From Terriglobia bacterium (GTDB lineage: Bacteria > Acidobacteriota > Terriglobia > Terriglobales > Acidobacteriaceae): 64,000 bases of DNA. The stretch covers positions 67,260-131,259 of the forward strand of contig JAIQFP010000011.1 of NCBI GenBank assembly GCA_020073165.1, in the 5' to 3' direction. The translations under genes were made by a program, and so were the position numbers. Positions 43,389 to 51,743 of this stretch are shown here, one piece after another. The notes beneath the pieces are model-generated. The model was not told where the DNA came from, made no database searches, and saw nothing but the letters and a program-made list of their open reading frames with translations. Within the stretch, counting starts at the first letter, position 1. Every line of letters begins with the position of its first letter.

Positions 43389-43979
43389 ATGGATGAAGCA
43401 GGCAAGACGTTCGGGTCCGACCGCGCGGACGCCCGCAAGTGGACCGGCCGCATGCTCCTGGCGGTCATCCTGGGGCTCGCCATATGGAACCTGATTGTGG
43501 CGGTGATGGACTACGTCGTCGTCCCCTGGCTGGGCGATGTGATGGGGCAATCGTCGGGATTGCCGACCTCGTTCACCCAGCGGCCCTACGACTATCCCGA
43601 CTTGTTGGTTTCGGTGCTGGAGTTTTGCATCGCCGGGATCGTGGCGATCTCGATCAACTGGTTCTTCCAGCGGCCGGGCAAGCCCGCGCGAGTGAAGGTA
43701 GTGAAGACGAGTTCCGCTGCTCGCCAGACTACGGCTGTACCTGCCGCGCCTGTGCCTCCACAACCAGCCATGGAGGTTGCGATCACGCCGCCCACCCCGC
43801 CAGTTGCGCCGCCCCCAGCGCCAGCGCCCGTGGCCCAAGTTGCTGCTCCCGTACCTGCGCCGACAGCCGCGAAACCAGTGCCGGCTCCTCCACCCAAGCC
43901 ACAGCCCGCAAAACCGCAGCCGCCCAAAGAGGTGTACTACAACATTGTCGGCGAGCCGCTGCCTCCCGATGAAGATTAA
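43389..43979 (+). CDS. two-helix membrane protein with long Pro/Ala-rich tail, unknown
   Basis: 196 residues from an ATG with AGGACA upstream. Two hydrophobic segments (MLLAVILGLAIWNLIVAVMDYVVVPWL and YPDLLVSVLEFCIAGIVAISINWFF) span residues about 20-100. Then come ~85 residues of Pro, Ala, Val, Lys, with a short conserved-looking end (EVYYNIVGEPLPPDED). The two-helix arrangement recalls small channel subunits, but no clear family match is claimed. The tail may be a flexible cytoplasmic or periplasmic linker. Confidence 0.65.
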   Translation: MDEAGKTFGSDRADARKWTGRMLLAVILGLAIWNLIVAVMDYVVVPWLGDVMGQSSGLPTSFTQRPYDYPDLLVSVLEFCIAGIVAISINWFFQRPGKPARVKVVKTSSAARQTTAVPAAPVPPQPAMEVAITPPTPPVAPPPAPAPVAQVAAPVPAPTAAKPVPAPPPKPQPAKPQPPKEVYYNIVGEPLPPDED

Positions 43980-44039
43980 GGCTCATCTGCGGATCTCATG
44001 AACGGCCTGCGCTGGCGTTTCGTGAAATAGTTGGTGTAA

Positions 44040-44069
44040 GCGCCAGTTTGCGCCAGTTTGCGCCAGTTA
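44040..44069. repeat. three-copy 10-bp tandem repeat
   Basis: GCGCCAGTTT occurs twice, then GCGCCAGTTA, head to tail. It lies 25 bp beyond the stop of the gene at 44094 (minus strand). Confidence 0.9.
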
Positions 44070-44093
44070 CTTCTTCTTCGCCACCGCTGGAAT

Positions 44094-44921
44094 CTACAGA
44101 ACATCCTCAAAGTAATCCCGCGGCTTCCAGGATGTGCGCGGCTCTCTGCCCTTCCATTTATCGAGAATCCTCGCAACCGCAGCCGGCCTCACCGAGATGA
44201 ACTTCGGCCACATCTCCTCCTTGTTCCGAGCTGGGTAGCCAAGAATGTTGTTCAACGAGTTGTTGATGGCGTGCACCACATACTCGTCGGCTTCGTTAAC
44301 TTCTGGCCAAGCGATCAGAATCCGCTTTACGTCATCCCGCTCCAGCCCGAATATTGTTCGGAACTCCCAGTCCGGATAGAAAGGTCCATCCACGGTTGCT
44401 CGCAAGCACTCTCTTATGACTTCCCACTCCTTCGTGTCCAAATTGGCTAACGACACCCTCGGCTTCCGCGGGTGCCCGTGCGTTTCTGAAGTAACCGACG
44501 GAACCTCGGTGCAAAACTCTGTTGCGCATAGGCTCACGTCCTGCGGCAGTCCGCCATGAGGGAAATGAGGCGTAAACCAAAATGTGAACGAGCCCGGCGT
44601 GTGCCGGGGCCGCCAAGCCGCGCCTTCCAGCAGTTCGCCAACGAATACGAAATAACCACCACACGGACTGTGGGACTGGCCCGGCTCACACTCGTAGACA
44701 AATGCTCCGACATCTTTGAGCGGGTCAGCGCCAAGTTCATTCAACAGCCTCAGAAATTCGTCTGGATACAGGCTGCTACGCTGGGCGGCGAAGTTCTTCC
44801 AGAGGAGACATTCTTCATCTTCGTCATCACCTGCTGTCGTAATTGCGTCCGCGTAGAGGGCGGCAGTCGCGTCGCGATCGCAGACAATCGCTTGTTCACC
44901 AACCCGGATTTTCTTACTCAT
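44094..44921 (-). CDS. hypothetical soluble protein of 275 residues
   Basis: No family recognised. The sequence is not repetitive, mixes many Trp, Cys and acidic residues and has no signal peptide or membrane segment. Two halves are suggested: residues 1-150 (FVYECEPGQSHSPCGGYFVFVGELLEG) and 165-275 (DWEFRTIFGLERDDVKRILIAWPEV, NSLNNILGYPARN), the latter mostly helical. It stands alone between rpmE and a convergent gene. Base composition is lower in GC than its neighbours, which may indicate later acquisition. The 256 bp between it and rpmE contains only a terminator. Confidence 0.6.
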   Translation of the reverse strand: MSKKIRVGEQAIVCDRDATAALYADAITTAGDDEDEECLLWKNFAAQRSSLYPDEFLRLLNELGADPLKDVGAFVYECEPGQSHSPCGGYFVFVGELLEGAAWRPRHTPGSFTFWFTPHFPHGGLPQDVSLCATEFCTEVPSVTSETHGHPRKPRVSLANLDTKEWEVIRECLRATVDGPFYPDWEFRTIFGLERDDVKRILIAWPEVNEADEYVVHAINNSLNNILGYPARNKEEMWPKFISVRPAAVARILDKWKGREPRTSWKPRDYFEDVL

Positions 44922-45117
44922 GACACGATTTTACCGCCATGTTACCGGCCTGCAGGCAGAATCACTGCCCTGAAACAGCCTCTAGATAACAGCGCTCTGG
45001 CGTAAGTGGTGCCTTCGGCGAGCGTCGCACCGCAGCCGACAAACGCTTAGCTGTTGTAGAACCGCATTTCACCAACAACCGCTCGGCAGTGTCTTGAGGT
45101 GTATTGCGACCAAATGG

Positions 45118-45139
45118 AAAAGCCTCCCTTCCGGGAGGC
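45118..45139 (-). terminator. terminator of rpmE
   Basis: GCCTCCC and GGGAGGC with loop TTCC (GGAA on the minus strand), followed by four T on the minus strand. 38 bp beyond the rpmE stop. Confidence 0.85.
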
Positions 45140-45177
45140 CCCAAAATCCGTGTAAATCTCAATCCGCGCGAACGAAC

Positions 45178-45396
45178 TTACTTCTTTTCCGCCCCGACCT
45201 TGGCGTACTTGCGGCGGAAGCGCTCCACGCGGCCGGCGGTGTCCAGCAGCTTCTGCTTGCCGGTAAAGAAAGGATGGCAGTTGGAGCAGATTTCTACGTG
45301 GATGTCGCCCTTGTGGGTGGAGCGGGTCGTAAAGCTGTTGCCGCACGCGCACATGACGCGCACTTCGCTATAAGCGGGATGAATGGCTGCTTTCAT
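45178..45396 (-). CDS. rpmE: 50S ribosomal protein L31, zinc-binding type
   Basis: 72 residues from [12 protein letters not shown]; an upstream ATG (45423) adds nine residues foreign to the family. The four-cysteine form is indicated by CACGNSF and [12 protein letters not shown] (C-type zinc ribbon), so this is the zinc-containing L31. Confidence 0.96.
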   Translation of the reverse strand: MKAAIHPAYSEVRVMCACGNSFTTRSTHKGDIHVEICSNCHPFFTGKQKLLDTAGRVERFRRKYAKVGAEKK

Positions 45397-45483
45397 GGGC
45401 CTCTGATCCTCGATTCGAATCATTAGATTCTAACGGACGGACGCGGGATTCAGCAACCGGGGCGGTTGGGGTTGCCGCTGCAC

Positions 45484-45518
45484 GCGAGGTCCTTCGCCCG
45501 CGGCGGGCTCAGGATGAC
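45484..45518. repeat. CTGAGCG-AAGGA dispersed repeat downstream of hup
   Basis: GCGAGGTCCTTCGCCCGCGG followed by CGGGCTCAGGATGAC. Intergenic copy of the repeat found inside plsC and dusB. Confidence 0.75.
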
Positions 45519-45587
45519 GCCGGTAGGAAGTGTGACCGTGCCAAGTGCAACATACCCTGGCCTCTGTGATTCTCGCTCGCTGCAAAC

Positions 45588-45617
45588 AAAAAACGGCAGG
45601 GCCGACCCCCTGCCGTT
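45588..45617 (-). terminator. strong terminator of hup
   Basis: ACGGCAGGG pairs with CCCTGCCGT around a 6-base loop and is followed on the minus strand by five T. 20 bp after the hup stop. Confidence 0.9.
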
Positions 45618-45635
45618 TCTGCAAAATCTGGCCCT

Positions 45636-45917
45636 CTACTTGGTGCGGTTGACCGCTTTCCTGAGTTCGGCCCCGGCCGAAAACTTGGCTACTTTGCGCG
45701 CTGCGATCTTGATCGTAGCGCCCGTCTGTGGGTTGCGCCCGTTGCGGGCTTTTCTCTGCGACACAGAGAAAGTACCAAACCCGATCAGCGCGACCCGATC
45801 CCCTTTTTTCAGTGCACTGGTGATGCTGTCCACTGCGGTGTCGATGGCAGTCGCTGCCTGCGCTTTACTGATGCGGCTTCCGGCTGCTATCCGGTCAATG
45901 AGATCGGCTTTATTCAT
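45636..45917 (-). CDS. hup: HU family DNA-binding protein
   Basis: 93 residues. [32 protein letters not shown] forms the helical base, and [26 protein letters not shown] is the conserved beta arm with the intercalating Pro. HU bends and compacts DNA as a dimer. The next 420 bp upstream (45918-46337) holds its promoter, a repeat element and the aceA terminator; no gene was seen. Confidence 0.96.
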   Translation of the reverse strand: MNKADLIDRIAAGSRISKAQAATAIDTAVDSITSALKKGDRVALIGFGTFSVSQRKARNGRNPQTGATIKIAARKVAKFSAGAELRKAVNRTK

Positions 45918-46149
45918 CTTCTCTCCTGGCAGGTTTCGCTTGTCCCAGCAAGCATGGGGGAGGGAGCGCCCGCTGAGTGGAAACCCGGCGGAGCTATTTA
46001 GCTACCGTTGCGCACGATTGTCAACTGTGGAAATCCGCGCCGGATGCCTACTTTGAGGCCTCGGGGTAAGAAACGACCCGATTTTCACGATTTAATCTGA
46101 TCTGACGTTTTGGAAATATGGCGAAAATACGCGGGCGCAATCGGTACTA

Positions 46150-46221
46150 GGGGCTGACCTCAGGGGCTGAAGCCCCATCGCTTGTCTGCCGGTGGCGGCG
46201 CGGCTGCAAGCCGCGCCCTTT
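46150..46221. repeat. GGGGCTGAAGCCC repeat between aceA and hup
   Basis: AGGGGCTGACCTC precedes GGGGCTGAAGCCCC, an ATCG linker, and GGCGCGGCTGCAAGCCGCGCC. Same order of hairpins as 34951-35012. Confidence 0.75.
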
Positions 46222-46277
46222 CAAAGCAGGGCAAGGACTATTCGACAGTCCTTATCGAGCGAGACCCCAAAAGGGAA

Positions 46278-46317
46278 AGCCACTCTCCTCGCCATGAAAG
46301 GCACAAAGAGAGTGGCT
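46278..46317 (-). terminator. hairpin terminator of aceA
   Basis: A 10-bp perfect stem AGCCACTCTC / GAGAGTGGCT with a 20-base loop, 20 bp beyond the aceA stop, followed on the minus strand by TTCCCTTTT. Confidence 0.7.
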
Positions 46318-46337
46318 GATTGAGCCGCAAGAAACGG

Positions 46338-47744
46338 CTAGTCGCCAGGCATGGACTTTGCCGCTTCGATGTGCGTCACCACCGGCGGGGTCGCGGGGCA
46401 ATCGCCCAGAATCGGCTGGCAAGCCGCATCCGGACCGGTTCCTGAGTAAACCGCTGGTTCCTGCGGCGTGAACTGCTCGGCTTCGGTGGAGCCCGCCAGG
46501 GCGGTCGTGGACGAGGTTCCGCCCGCGATCACCTGCGTCACCTGGTCAAAGTATCCCGTGCCCACGAAGCGCTGGTGCTTGACCGCCTCGTATCCGTACT
46601 GGTGCTCGCGGCTGAATTCCTTCTCCTGCAGGCGTGAGTAGGCAGTCATGCCAGTCACGCGGTATCCACGGGCCAGCTCGAACATGCTCAGATTGAGCGC
46701 GTGGAAGCCCGCCAGGGTGACGAACTGGAACTTGTATCCCATGGCCGCCAGTTCGGTTTGGAACTTCGCGATGGTGGCGTCGCCAATGTTCTTCTTCCAG
46801 TTGAACGAAGGCGAACAGTTGTAGGCCAGCATCTTGCCGGGATATTTCGCATGCACCGCTTCGGCGAACTGCCGCGCCTCGTCCAGGTCGGGGTGAGAAG
46901 TTTCGCACCACAACAGGTCCGCATAGGGAGCGTAGGAGATCGCGCGCGCGATAGCCGACTTGATCCCGCCGCGGATGCAGAAGAAGCCCTCGGCCGTCCG
47001 TTCCCCGGTGAGGAACTCGCGGTCGCGGGGATCAATGTCGGTGGTCAGCAAGTGTGCGCTGTCGGCGTCCGTGCGTGCCATGATCAGCGTGGGAACGCCC
47101 ATCACGTCGGCAGCCAGGCGCGCCGCAATCAGCTTCTGGATCGCTTCTACCGTTGGCACCAGCACCTTGCCGCCCAGGTGGCCGCACTTCTTCGCGGACG
47201 AAAGCTGGTCCTCGAAGTGAACGCAAGCCGCGCCCGCCTCGATCATGGCCTTCATCAGCTCAAACGCGTTCAGGTTGCCCCCGAAACCGGCTTCGGCGTC
47301 GGCGATCAGGGGAGCAAACCAGTACTGCCCGTTCTGACCCTCAGCATGATGGACCTGGTCTGCCCGCATCAGCGACTGATTGATGCGCCGCACCAGGTTG
47401 GGGACGCTGTCCGCCGGGTAAAGGCTCTGGTCGGGATACATCTGGCCGGCATCGTTGGCATCGGCCGCGACCTGCCAGCCGCTGACGTAGATGGCCTGCA
47501 GTCCAGCCTTGACCTGCTGGACCGCCTGGTTGCCGGTCATTGCCCCCAGCGCCGGAACGTAGGACTCCGACTGCAGCAGTTGCCACAGCCGCTCCGCGCC
47601 CAGCCGCGCCAGCGTGTATTCAATCTGAATGGAGCCGCGCAGCTTCTCCACGTCCTCGTTGCTGTAGGGCCGGGTTACGCCCACCCAGCGTCCGTTGGTG
47701 GTCCCGCCCTTGTGCGGTTTTGAACCATTTCCGTTAGTTGCCAT
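46338..47744 (-). CDS. aceA: isocitrate lyase
   Basis: 468 residues. The signature K185-K186-C187-G188-H189 in [14 protein letters not shown] holds the catalytic cysteine. [13 protein letters not shown] and [10 protein letters not shown] are further active-site blocks. It splits isocitrate into glyoxylate and succinate, the first step of the glyoxylate shunt. An unusual Pro/Ala/Thr-rich tail of ~45 residues (from [12 protein letters not shown]) follows the core. 48 bp after aceB, so both are in one operon. Confidence 0.97.
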   Translation of the reverse strand: MATNGNGSKPHKGGTTNGRWVGVTRPYSNEDVEKLRGSIQIEYTLARLGAERLWQLLQSESYVPALGAMTGNQAVQQVKAGLQAIYVSGWQVAADANDAGQMYPDQSLYPADSVPNLVRRINQSLMRADQVHHAEGQNGQYWFAPLIADAEAGFGGNLNAFELMKAMIEAGAACVHFEDQLSSAKKCGHLGGKVLVPTVEAIQKLIAARLAADVMGVPTLIMARTDADSAHLLTTDIDPRDREFLTGERTAEGFFCIRGGIKSAIARAISYAPYADLLWCETSHPDLDEARQFAEAVHAKYPGKMLAYNCSPSFNWKKNIGDATIAKFQTELAAMGYKFQFVTLAGFHALNLSMFELARGYRVTGMTAYSRLQEKEFSREHQYGYEAVKHQRFVGTGYFDQVTQVIAGGTSSTTALAGSTEAEQFTPQEPAVYSGTGPDAACQPILGDCPATPPVVTHIEAAKSMPGD

Positions 47745-47792
47745 GTGTTGTCCCTTTCATGCCGCCGGCGTCTGGCCGGCCAAACTTATTGC

Positions 47793-49376
47793 CTAAAACG
47801 GGTTGATCTCTCCGCTGCGGATCATCGCTTCGCTGATCCGCCGCGCTTCTGTGAAGGTTTCCGGCGTCCCCAGGTCCGCTCGTGCTGAGTTCGCCACCAG
47901 CTTCTCCAGTTCCTCGTCAAACAGCTGGGTGATGAGTTCTGGCGTGTGCACCACGACCTTGCCCGACTCATCCACCACCGGCACATGCCCGTTATGCCCC
48001 ATGCGCTGCGCAATCATCAGCCGGTAGATGCGGTCGGTCGCCAGGTCTTCCATGTAGCCATCCAGCAAGCTGGCGCCTTTTCCGTTGAGCACGCCGTTGC
48101 GATAGCGAATGACGGTCCGCACCGCGGCCCGCGTTCCCGCCAGCGTGCGCTTGCCCACATCCTTCGGCACCGGCCGCAGGTCGGGGTACCGCTCCGCATG
48201 TGGCCGCCGCGCGTGCAACTGGTTGGGATAGGGAAACTGGTCAAGGGCAATCTGGTTCTGGTCGGGATGCCCCGTCCAAGCCCCGTCCATCAGGCAGTCG
48301 GCTTCGTTCTTCTTGTCTTTCGCGAGCACGTCCAGCGCGCGCGCGTTCAGCTCCGCATCTTCGCGGCTGGGATACAGCGCAGTCATGCCACCGATCGCCA
48401 GCGCCCCGCGCTTGTGGCAGATTTCCGGCAGCAGCTCGCGCAGGTTCTGGAAGAACGGGACGTTGTACGGAATCGTGTTGCGATCGGGCAGCACCCACTC
48501 CGGATCGGCCAGGTTGAAGTGGATCAGGCTGGCCATGTAATCCCAGCGTCCCAGGTTCAGGCCCAGAATGTGATCGCGCAGGTTGTACAGGAACTCTTCC
48601 ATCTGGAAGGCCAGAGGATGCGATTCCACCAGCGCCATGCACTTGATGTAATTCGACGGCCAGCCGCGCGCTTCGGCGATAGCCTGGAACACGTCGCGCC
48701 ACCACAGCGCCTCTTCGGCCGACTCCGACTTCGGAATGTAAATGGAAAGCGGATGCTTCAACTCCGAGGGATCGACCAGGTACGCAATTCGTGCCACATC
48801 GAAGAGTGAGGCCGAAGTCAGTTCCTCGCCGAACAAACCGCCCTGGTGAATGTGCAGCCCGCGCGGACGTATCCAGGTCACCGTGGTGCTGGGTTGGATG
48901 CCGACCACCTTGTCTCGCTTCTTGTCGAAGTAAGTGAGCGTGCCCCGCACCGCAGCCAGGATGTTCTCTACCCCCAGCTGCTGGTGGTCCCAGTCGTTGA
49001 CCGTGGAATCTTCCAGGTCGAGCATGACGCCGGGGGCGCCGGAATTAAGCATCTTGACGACAAGTTCGGCATCGTCGGCCGGGCCGGTCATCTGATTGCG
49101 CTGGTCCTGACACCACGCCGGCAACTCAATCCGCCAACCGTTCCGGATCGCTTCCAGTGGGTGGTGATGGGTGGGCTTGTTGCCCTCGTGCGACTCTTCC
49201 AGCACGCGCTTGCGCACCGCGATCAGTTCTTCCTGCCTGGGCGCAAAGCGTCGGTGCAGCGGGGCCAAAAATTCCAAGAATCCTTGCGGGAGGTCGCGCT
49301 CCGGGACAAATCCGGCGGGCGGACGGTTCAGATGAAAACCCACTTCCGGTACAACATTCACTTGCGAAACACCCAT
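47793..49376 (-). CDS. aceB: malate synthase A
   Basis: 527 residues from MGVSQVNVV at 49376; an upstream start at 49484 is rejected as non-homologous. The short (A) form is shown by length and blocks MLDLEDSTVNDWDHQQLGV, YIPKSESAEEALWWRDVF and GHNGHVP. It joins glyoxylate and acetyl-CoA to malate. Together with aceA it allows growth on acetate or fatty acids. GAAGGA precedes the start. A small repeat GCCGGCGTCTGGCCGGC sits between aceB and aceA. Confidence 0.97.
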   Translation of the reverse strand: MGVSQVNVVPEVGFHLNRPPAGFVPERDLPQGFLEFLAPLHRRFAPRQEELIAVRKRVLEESHEGNKPTHHHPLEAIRNGWRIELPAWCQDQRNQMTGPADDAELVVKMLNSGAPGVMLDLEDSTVNDWDHQQLGVENILAAVRGTLTYFDKKRDKVVGIQPSTTVTWIRPRGLHIHQGGLFGEELTSASLFDVARIAYLVDPSELKHPLSIYIPKSESAEEALWWRDVFQAIAEARGWPSNYIKCMALVESHPLAFQMEEFLYNLRDHILGLNLGRWDYMASLIHFNLADPEWVLPDRNTIPYNVPFFQNLRELLPEICHKRGALAIGGMTALYPSREDAELNARALDVLAKDKKNEADCLMDGAWTGHPDQNQIALDQFPYPNQLHARRPHAERYPDLRPVPKDVGKRTLAGTRAAVRTVIRYRNGVLNGKGASLLDGYMEDLATDRIYRLMIAQRMGHNGHVPVVDESGKVVVHTPELITQLFDEELEKLVANSARADLGTPETFTEARRISEAMIRSGEINPF

Positions 49377-49681
49377 TCCTTCACCTCTGCTGCTTGTTGT
49401 GTGCCTGGCCACACCCGGTCCTGGCCCGTATCTATAACTAACCACATGACTTACGAAGCAGGCCGGGGCGGCTTCCGTAAGCACACGCCGACCTTCGCTG
49501 TTTCAGAAGGAATTCTGCCTCTAGCCCGGAAGGAAACTGCGACCCGAGCAACTCCCGCTTCCCCGGGGACGAAAGCGGTCAACCCCTCATCAATCCGATT
49601 CTGTGATACCGACCTACCGCAGTCAAACGGAACGTTTCTATCAGCCTGATAAAAAAATGTGATCGCAAGACCTCATAATGA

Positions 49682-49697
49682 TAATAACATGTTGTTA
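49682..49697. promoter_or_regulatory. palindrome in the lysR-aceB divergent control region
   Basis: TAATAACATGTTGTTA is a 16-bp palindrome with one mismatched pair, 26 bp before lysR. The 346-bp gap between aceB and lysR (49377-49722) contains no gene and should hold both promoters. Candidate LysR or other operator. Confidence 0.5.
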
Positions 49698-49722
49698 GGC
49701 AAAGGAGCCGGACGGGTCCACC

Positions 49723-50652
49723 ATGGAAATCGACCAGCTTGAGACGTTCTTGGCGGTGGCAACCTTCGGTGGGTTTCATCGCGCCGCGGAGGCGCTACGG
49801 GTCAGCCAGCCTGCCGTCAGCGCCCGCATCAAGGCCCTGGAGCAATCACTGGGCGTGACCCTCTTTACCCGCTCCCGCAGCGGGTTCACCCTCTCGGAGT
49901 CAGGCAAGACCCTTCGCCCCTACGCCGAACAACTCTTGCGCACGGCGGCGCTCACCCGCCAGGCAGTGCATGAACATCAGCCGGGGAAAGGAACTCCGCT
50001 CCAGATTGCCGCCGCCCTCTCCATTTCCGTGTACTTCCTTCCTGATGTCTTGAAGCGCTTCCAGCGTGCCTACCCCAGCATGATCGTCAACATCCGCTCC
50101 GGGCATTCGAAGGAAGTATTGGACATGGTCCTGGGTGAAGAGGCGGAGATTGGTCTGGCGCGCTCGCTCCAGCACCCCGAGGTCGAAACCCTGAGCCTGC
50201 GCGACGATCCGCTCGTCCTGGTCTCCCATGCCAAGCGCGGTCCCAAGCACGCGAACCGAGCCCGCCTGGAGCAGGTCGCGAACTGGCCGCTGATCTTTTA
50301 CGAGCGTGGTTCCAGCGACTGGACGCTCACCTCCAGCCTGTTCCGCGCCGCCGGCCTGGTCCCCAACGTGGCCTTCGAGGTCGACACCATCGAAACTGCC
50401 AAGCGCATGGTCGAACGTGGCCTGGGTCTCGCATTTCTTCCCCAGATGGCGGTTGGGCGGGAGATTCGGCTGCGCCGCCTGACCACCATCAAGATCCTCA
50501 ACGCCGAACCCCTGCACCGCAGCCTTGATGTCATCCATCCTCGCCGCCGCCCCCTCCGACCCGAAGCCCAAGCCTTCCTGCGCATCGTGCGAGAGGCCGC
50601 CAGGGAGGCCGCATTCGCGGGTAACTCCCATCGAGGCCGCCCCCAGTTGTGA
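49723..50652 (+). CDS. LysR family transcriptional regulator
   Basis: 309 residues. The winged helix-turn-helix is at residues 1-60 (LETFLAVATFGGFHRAAEALRVSQPAVSARIKALEQSLGV). The periplasmic-binding-protein-like effector domain follows, with YFLPDVLKRFQRAYPSM and MVERGLGLAFLPQMAV. It is divergent from aceB-aceA, the usual arrangement for a LysR regulator and its target, so control of the glyoxylate shunt is a reasonable inference. A strong terminator ends it. Confidence 0.93.
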   Translation: MEIDQLETFLAVATFGGFHRAAEALRVSQPAVSARIKALEQSLGVTLFTRSRSGFTLSESGKTLRPYAEQLLRTAALTRQAVHEHQPGKGTPLQIAAALSISVYFLPDVLKRFQRAYPSMIVNIRSGHSKEVLDMVLGEEAEIGLARSLQHPEVETLSLRDDPLVLVSHAKRGPKHANRARLEQVANWPLIFYERGSSDWTLTSSLFRAAGLVPNVAFEVDTIETAKRMVERGLGLAFLPQMAVGREIRLRRLTTIKILNAEPLHRSLDVIHPRRRPLRPEAQAFLRIVREAAREAAFAGNSHRGRPQL

Positions 50653-50695
50653 TCCGTGTGGGGGACTGTGTGGGGACAGTCTCCGACCTGTCCGG

Positions 50696-50728
50696 CCGCG
50701 GCGGTTTTGTGCCGCGGCAACGTTTTTT
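50696..50728 (+). terminator. terminator of lysR
   Basis: CCGCGGC and GCCGCGG pair around an 8-base loop, followed after five bases by six T. Confidence 0.8.
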
Positions 50729-50838
50729 CCTCGCCTCTCCACAGCCTCTCCCACATCTCCACAACATCTACACAGCCGCATTGCCTTTTGCACTTGCGCA
50801 ACGTGCGCTACCGGGTGCAAAGTCAAAAGGATAGGCCC

Positions 50839-51588
50839 ATGAAAGTTTCCGCAGCAGTTTGTCCCTATTGTGAAGGCACCGGCTGGAAATCAGTCTCCAA
50901 TGGCTCGGATCGTCGCGTAACCCGCTGCGACTGCCGCCTGCAAGCCCGCACCCAGGCCCTGCTCGCGGCTGCGCGCATCCCCAAGCGCTACGAGCATTGC
51001 GAACTGTCGAACTTCGAGTTCGACGGGCCGCACCGCGCTCTGGCCCCGTCCCGCATGGCCGCGTGCAAGTTCGTGGAAGAGTATCCTCTGGACAACACTG
51101 GCCTGCTGCTGATCGGCTCGATCGGCGTCGGCAAGACCCACCTGGCCGTTGGCATCATCAAAGAGTTGATCGTGGGCAAAGGCATCGCCTGCCTGTTCTA
51201 CGACTATCGCGAACTGCTCAAGCAGATCCAGAATTCCTACAACGACTCAGTCAAGGCCACCGAACTGGACGTGCTCAGACCGGTGTTTGATACCGAAGTC
51301 CTGGTTCTCGACGAACTGGGAGCGGTGAAACCCACCGAGTGGGTCTGGGACACGGTCAGCCTGATCCTGAACACCCGCTACAACGACAACCGCACGACGA
51401 TCATCACCACCAACTTCGATGACCGTCCCGCCGGAGCCGTTGCCGGTCCCCGAGGCGCGGCCCGCGAAGAAACCCTGGGCGACCGCATCGGTGAGCGCAT
51501 GCGCTCCCGCCTCCACGAAATGTGCCGCATCATCAAAATGGAAGGCGAAGACTTCCGCCAGAAATTCCGCAGCGCCAGTTTCCGCTAA
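50839..51588 (+). CDS. DnaC/IstB-like AAA+ ATP-binding protein
   Basis: 249 residues from an ATG with AAAGG upstream. An N-terminal zinc-ribbon-like element (CPYCEGTGW...CDCR, residues 8-34) is followed by an AAA+ domain: Walker A GSIGVGKTHLA (about 96-106), Walker B VLVLDELGA and sensor ITTNF. Such proteins are helicase loaders (DnaC/DnaI) or transposition helpers (IstB). No transposase or DnaB gene is beside it, and the zinc element favours a DnaC/DnaI-like loader. A cluster of CCACA motifs precedes it. Confidence 0.85.
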   Translation: MKVSAAVCPYCEGTGWKSVSNGSDRRVTRCDCRLQARTQALLAAARIPKRYEHCELSNFEFDGPHRALAPSRMAACKFVEEYPLDNTGLLLIGSIGVGKTHLAVGIIKELIVGKGIACLFYDYRELLKQIQNSYNDSVKATELDVLRPVFDTEVLVLDELGAVKPTEWVWDTVSLILNTRYNDNRTTIITTNFDDRPAGAVAGPRGAAREETLGDRIGERMRSRLHEMCRIIKMEGEDFRQKFRSASFR

Positions 51589-51621
51589 CAGAGCCACAGG
51601 CACACGGGGAAAGTCTCCGCG

Positions 51622-51651
51622 GAGAACCGAGAACTACAAACTGAGAACTGC
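51622..51651. repeat. heptanucleotide tract between the DnaC-like and UvrC-like genes
   Basis: Units GAGAACC, GAGAACT, ACAAACT at 7-base spacing. Intergenic, in the 155-bp gap 51589-51743; a CCGTGGTGAATTCAC piece near 51716 is an inverse of the CCACAGA-type tracts. Confidence 0.7.
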
Positions 51652-51743
51652 TTTCTTCAAGAAAAACCTGCCGATGCCGGCGGAGCGTTTTCGCCGCAAA
51701 CATCGCCAATGCCTCCGTGGTGAATTCACACTAGAATGAACCC

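Noticed and set aside
45397..45440. tRNA-like GATTCGAATCATT near rpmE
   Set aside because: No acceptor or anticodon stems around it; chance T-loop resemblance. No tRNA was found in the window.
46701..47723. Plus-strand frame of 340 codons opposite aceA
   Set aside because: Isocitrate lyase signature on the minus strand; shadow.
50839..51588. IstB of an insertion sequence
   Set aside because: No istA, no inverted ends, and an N-terminal zinc element; a DnaC-like loader is more likely.
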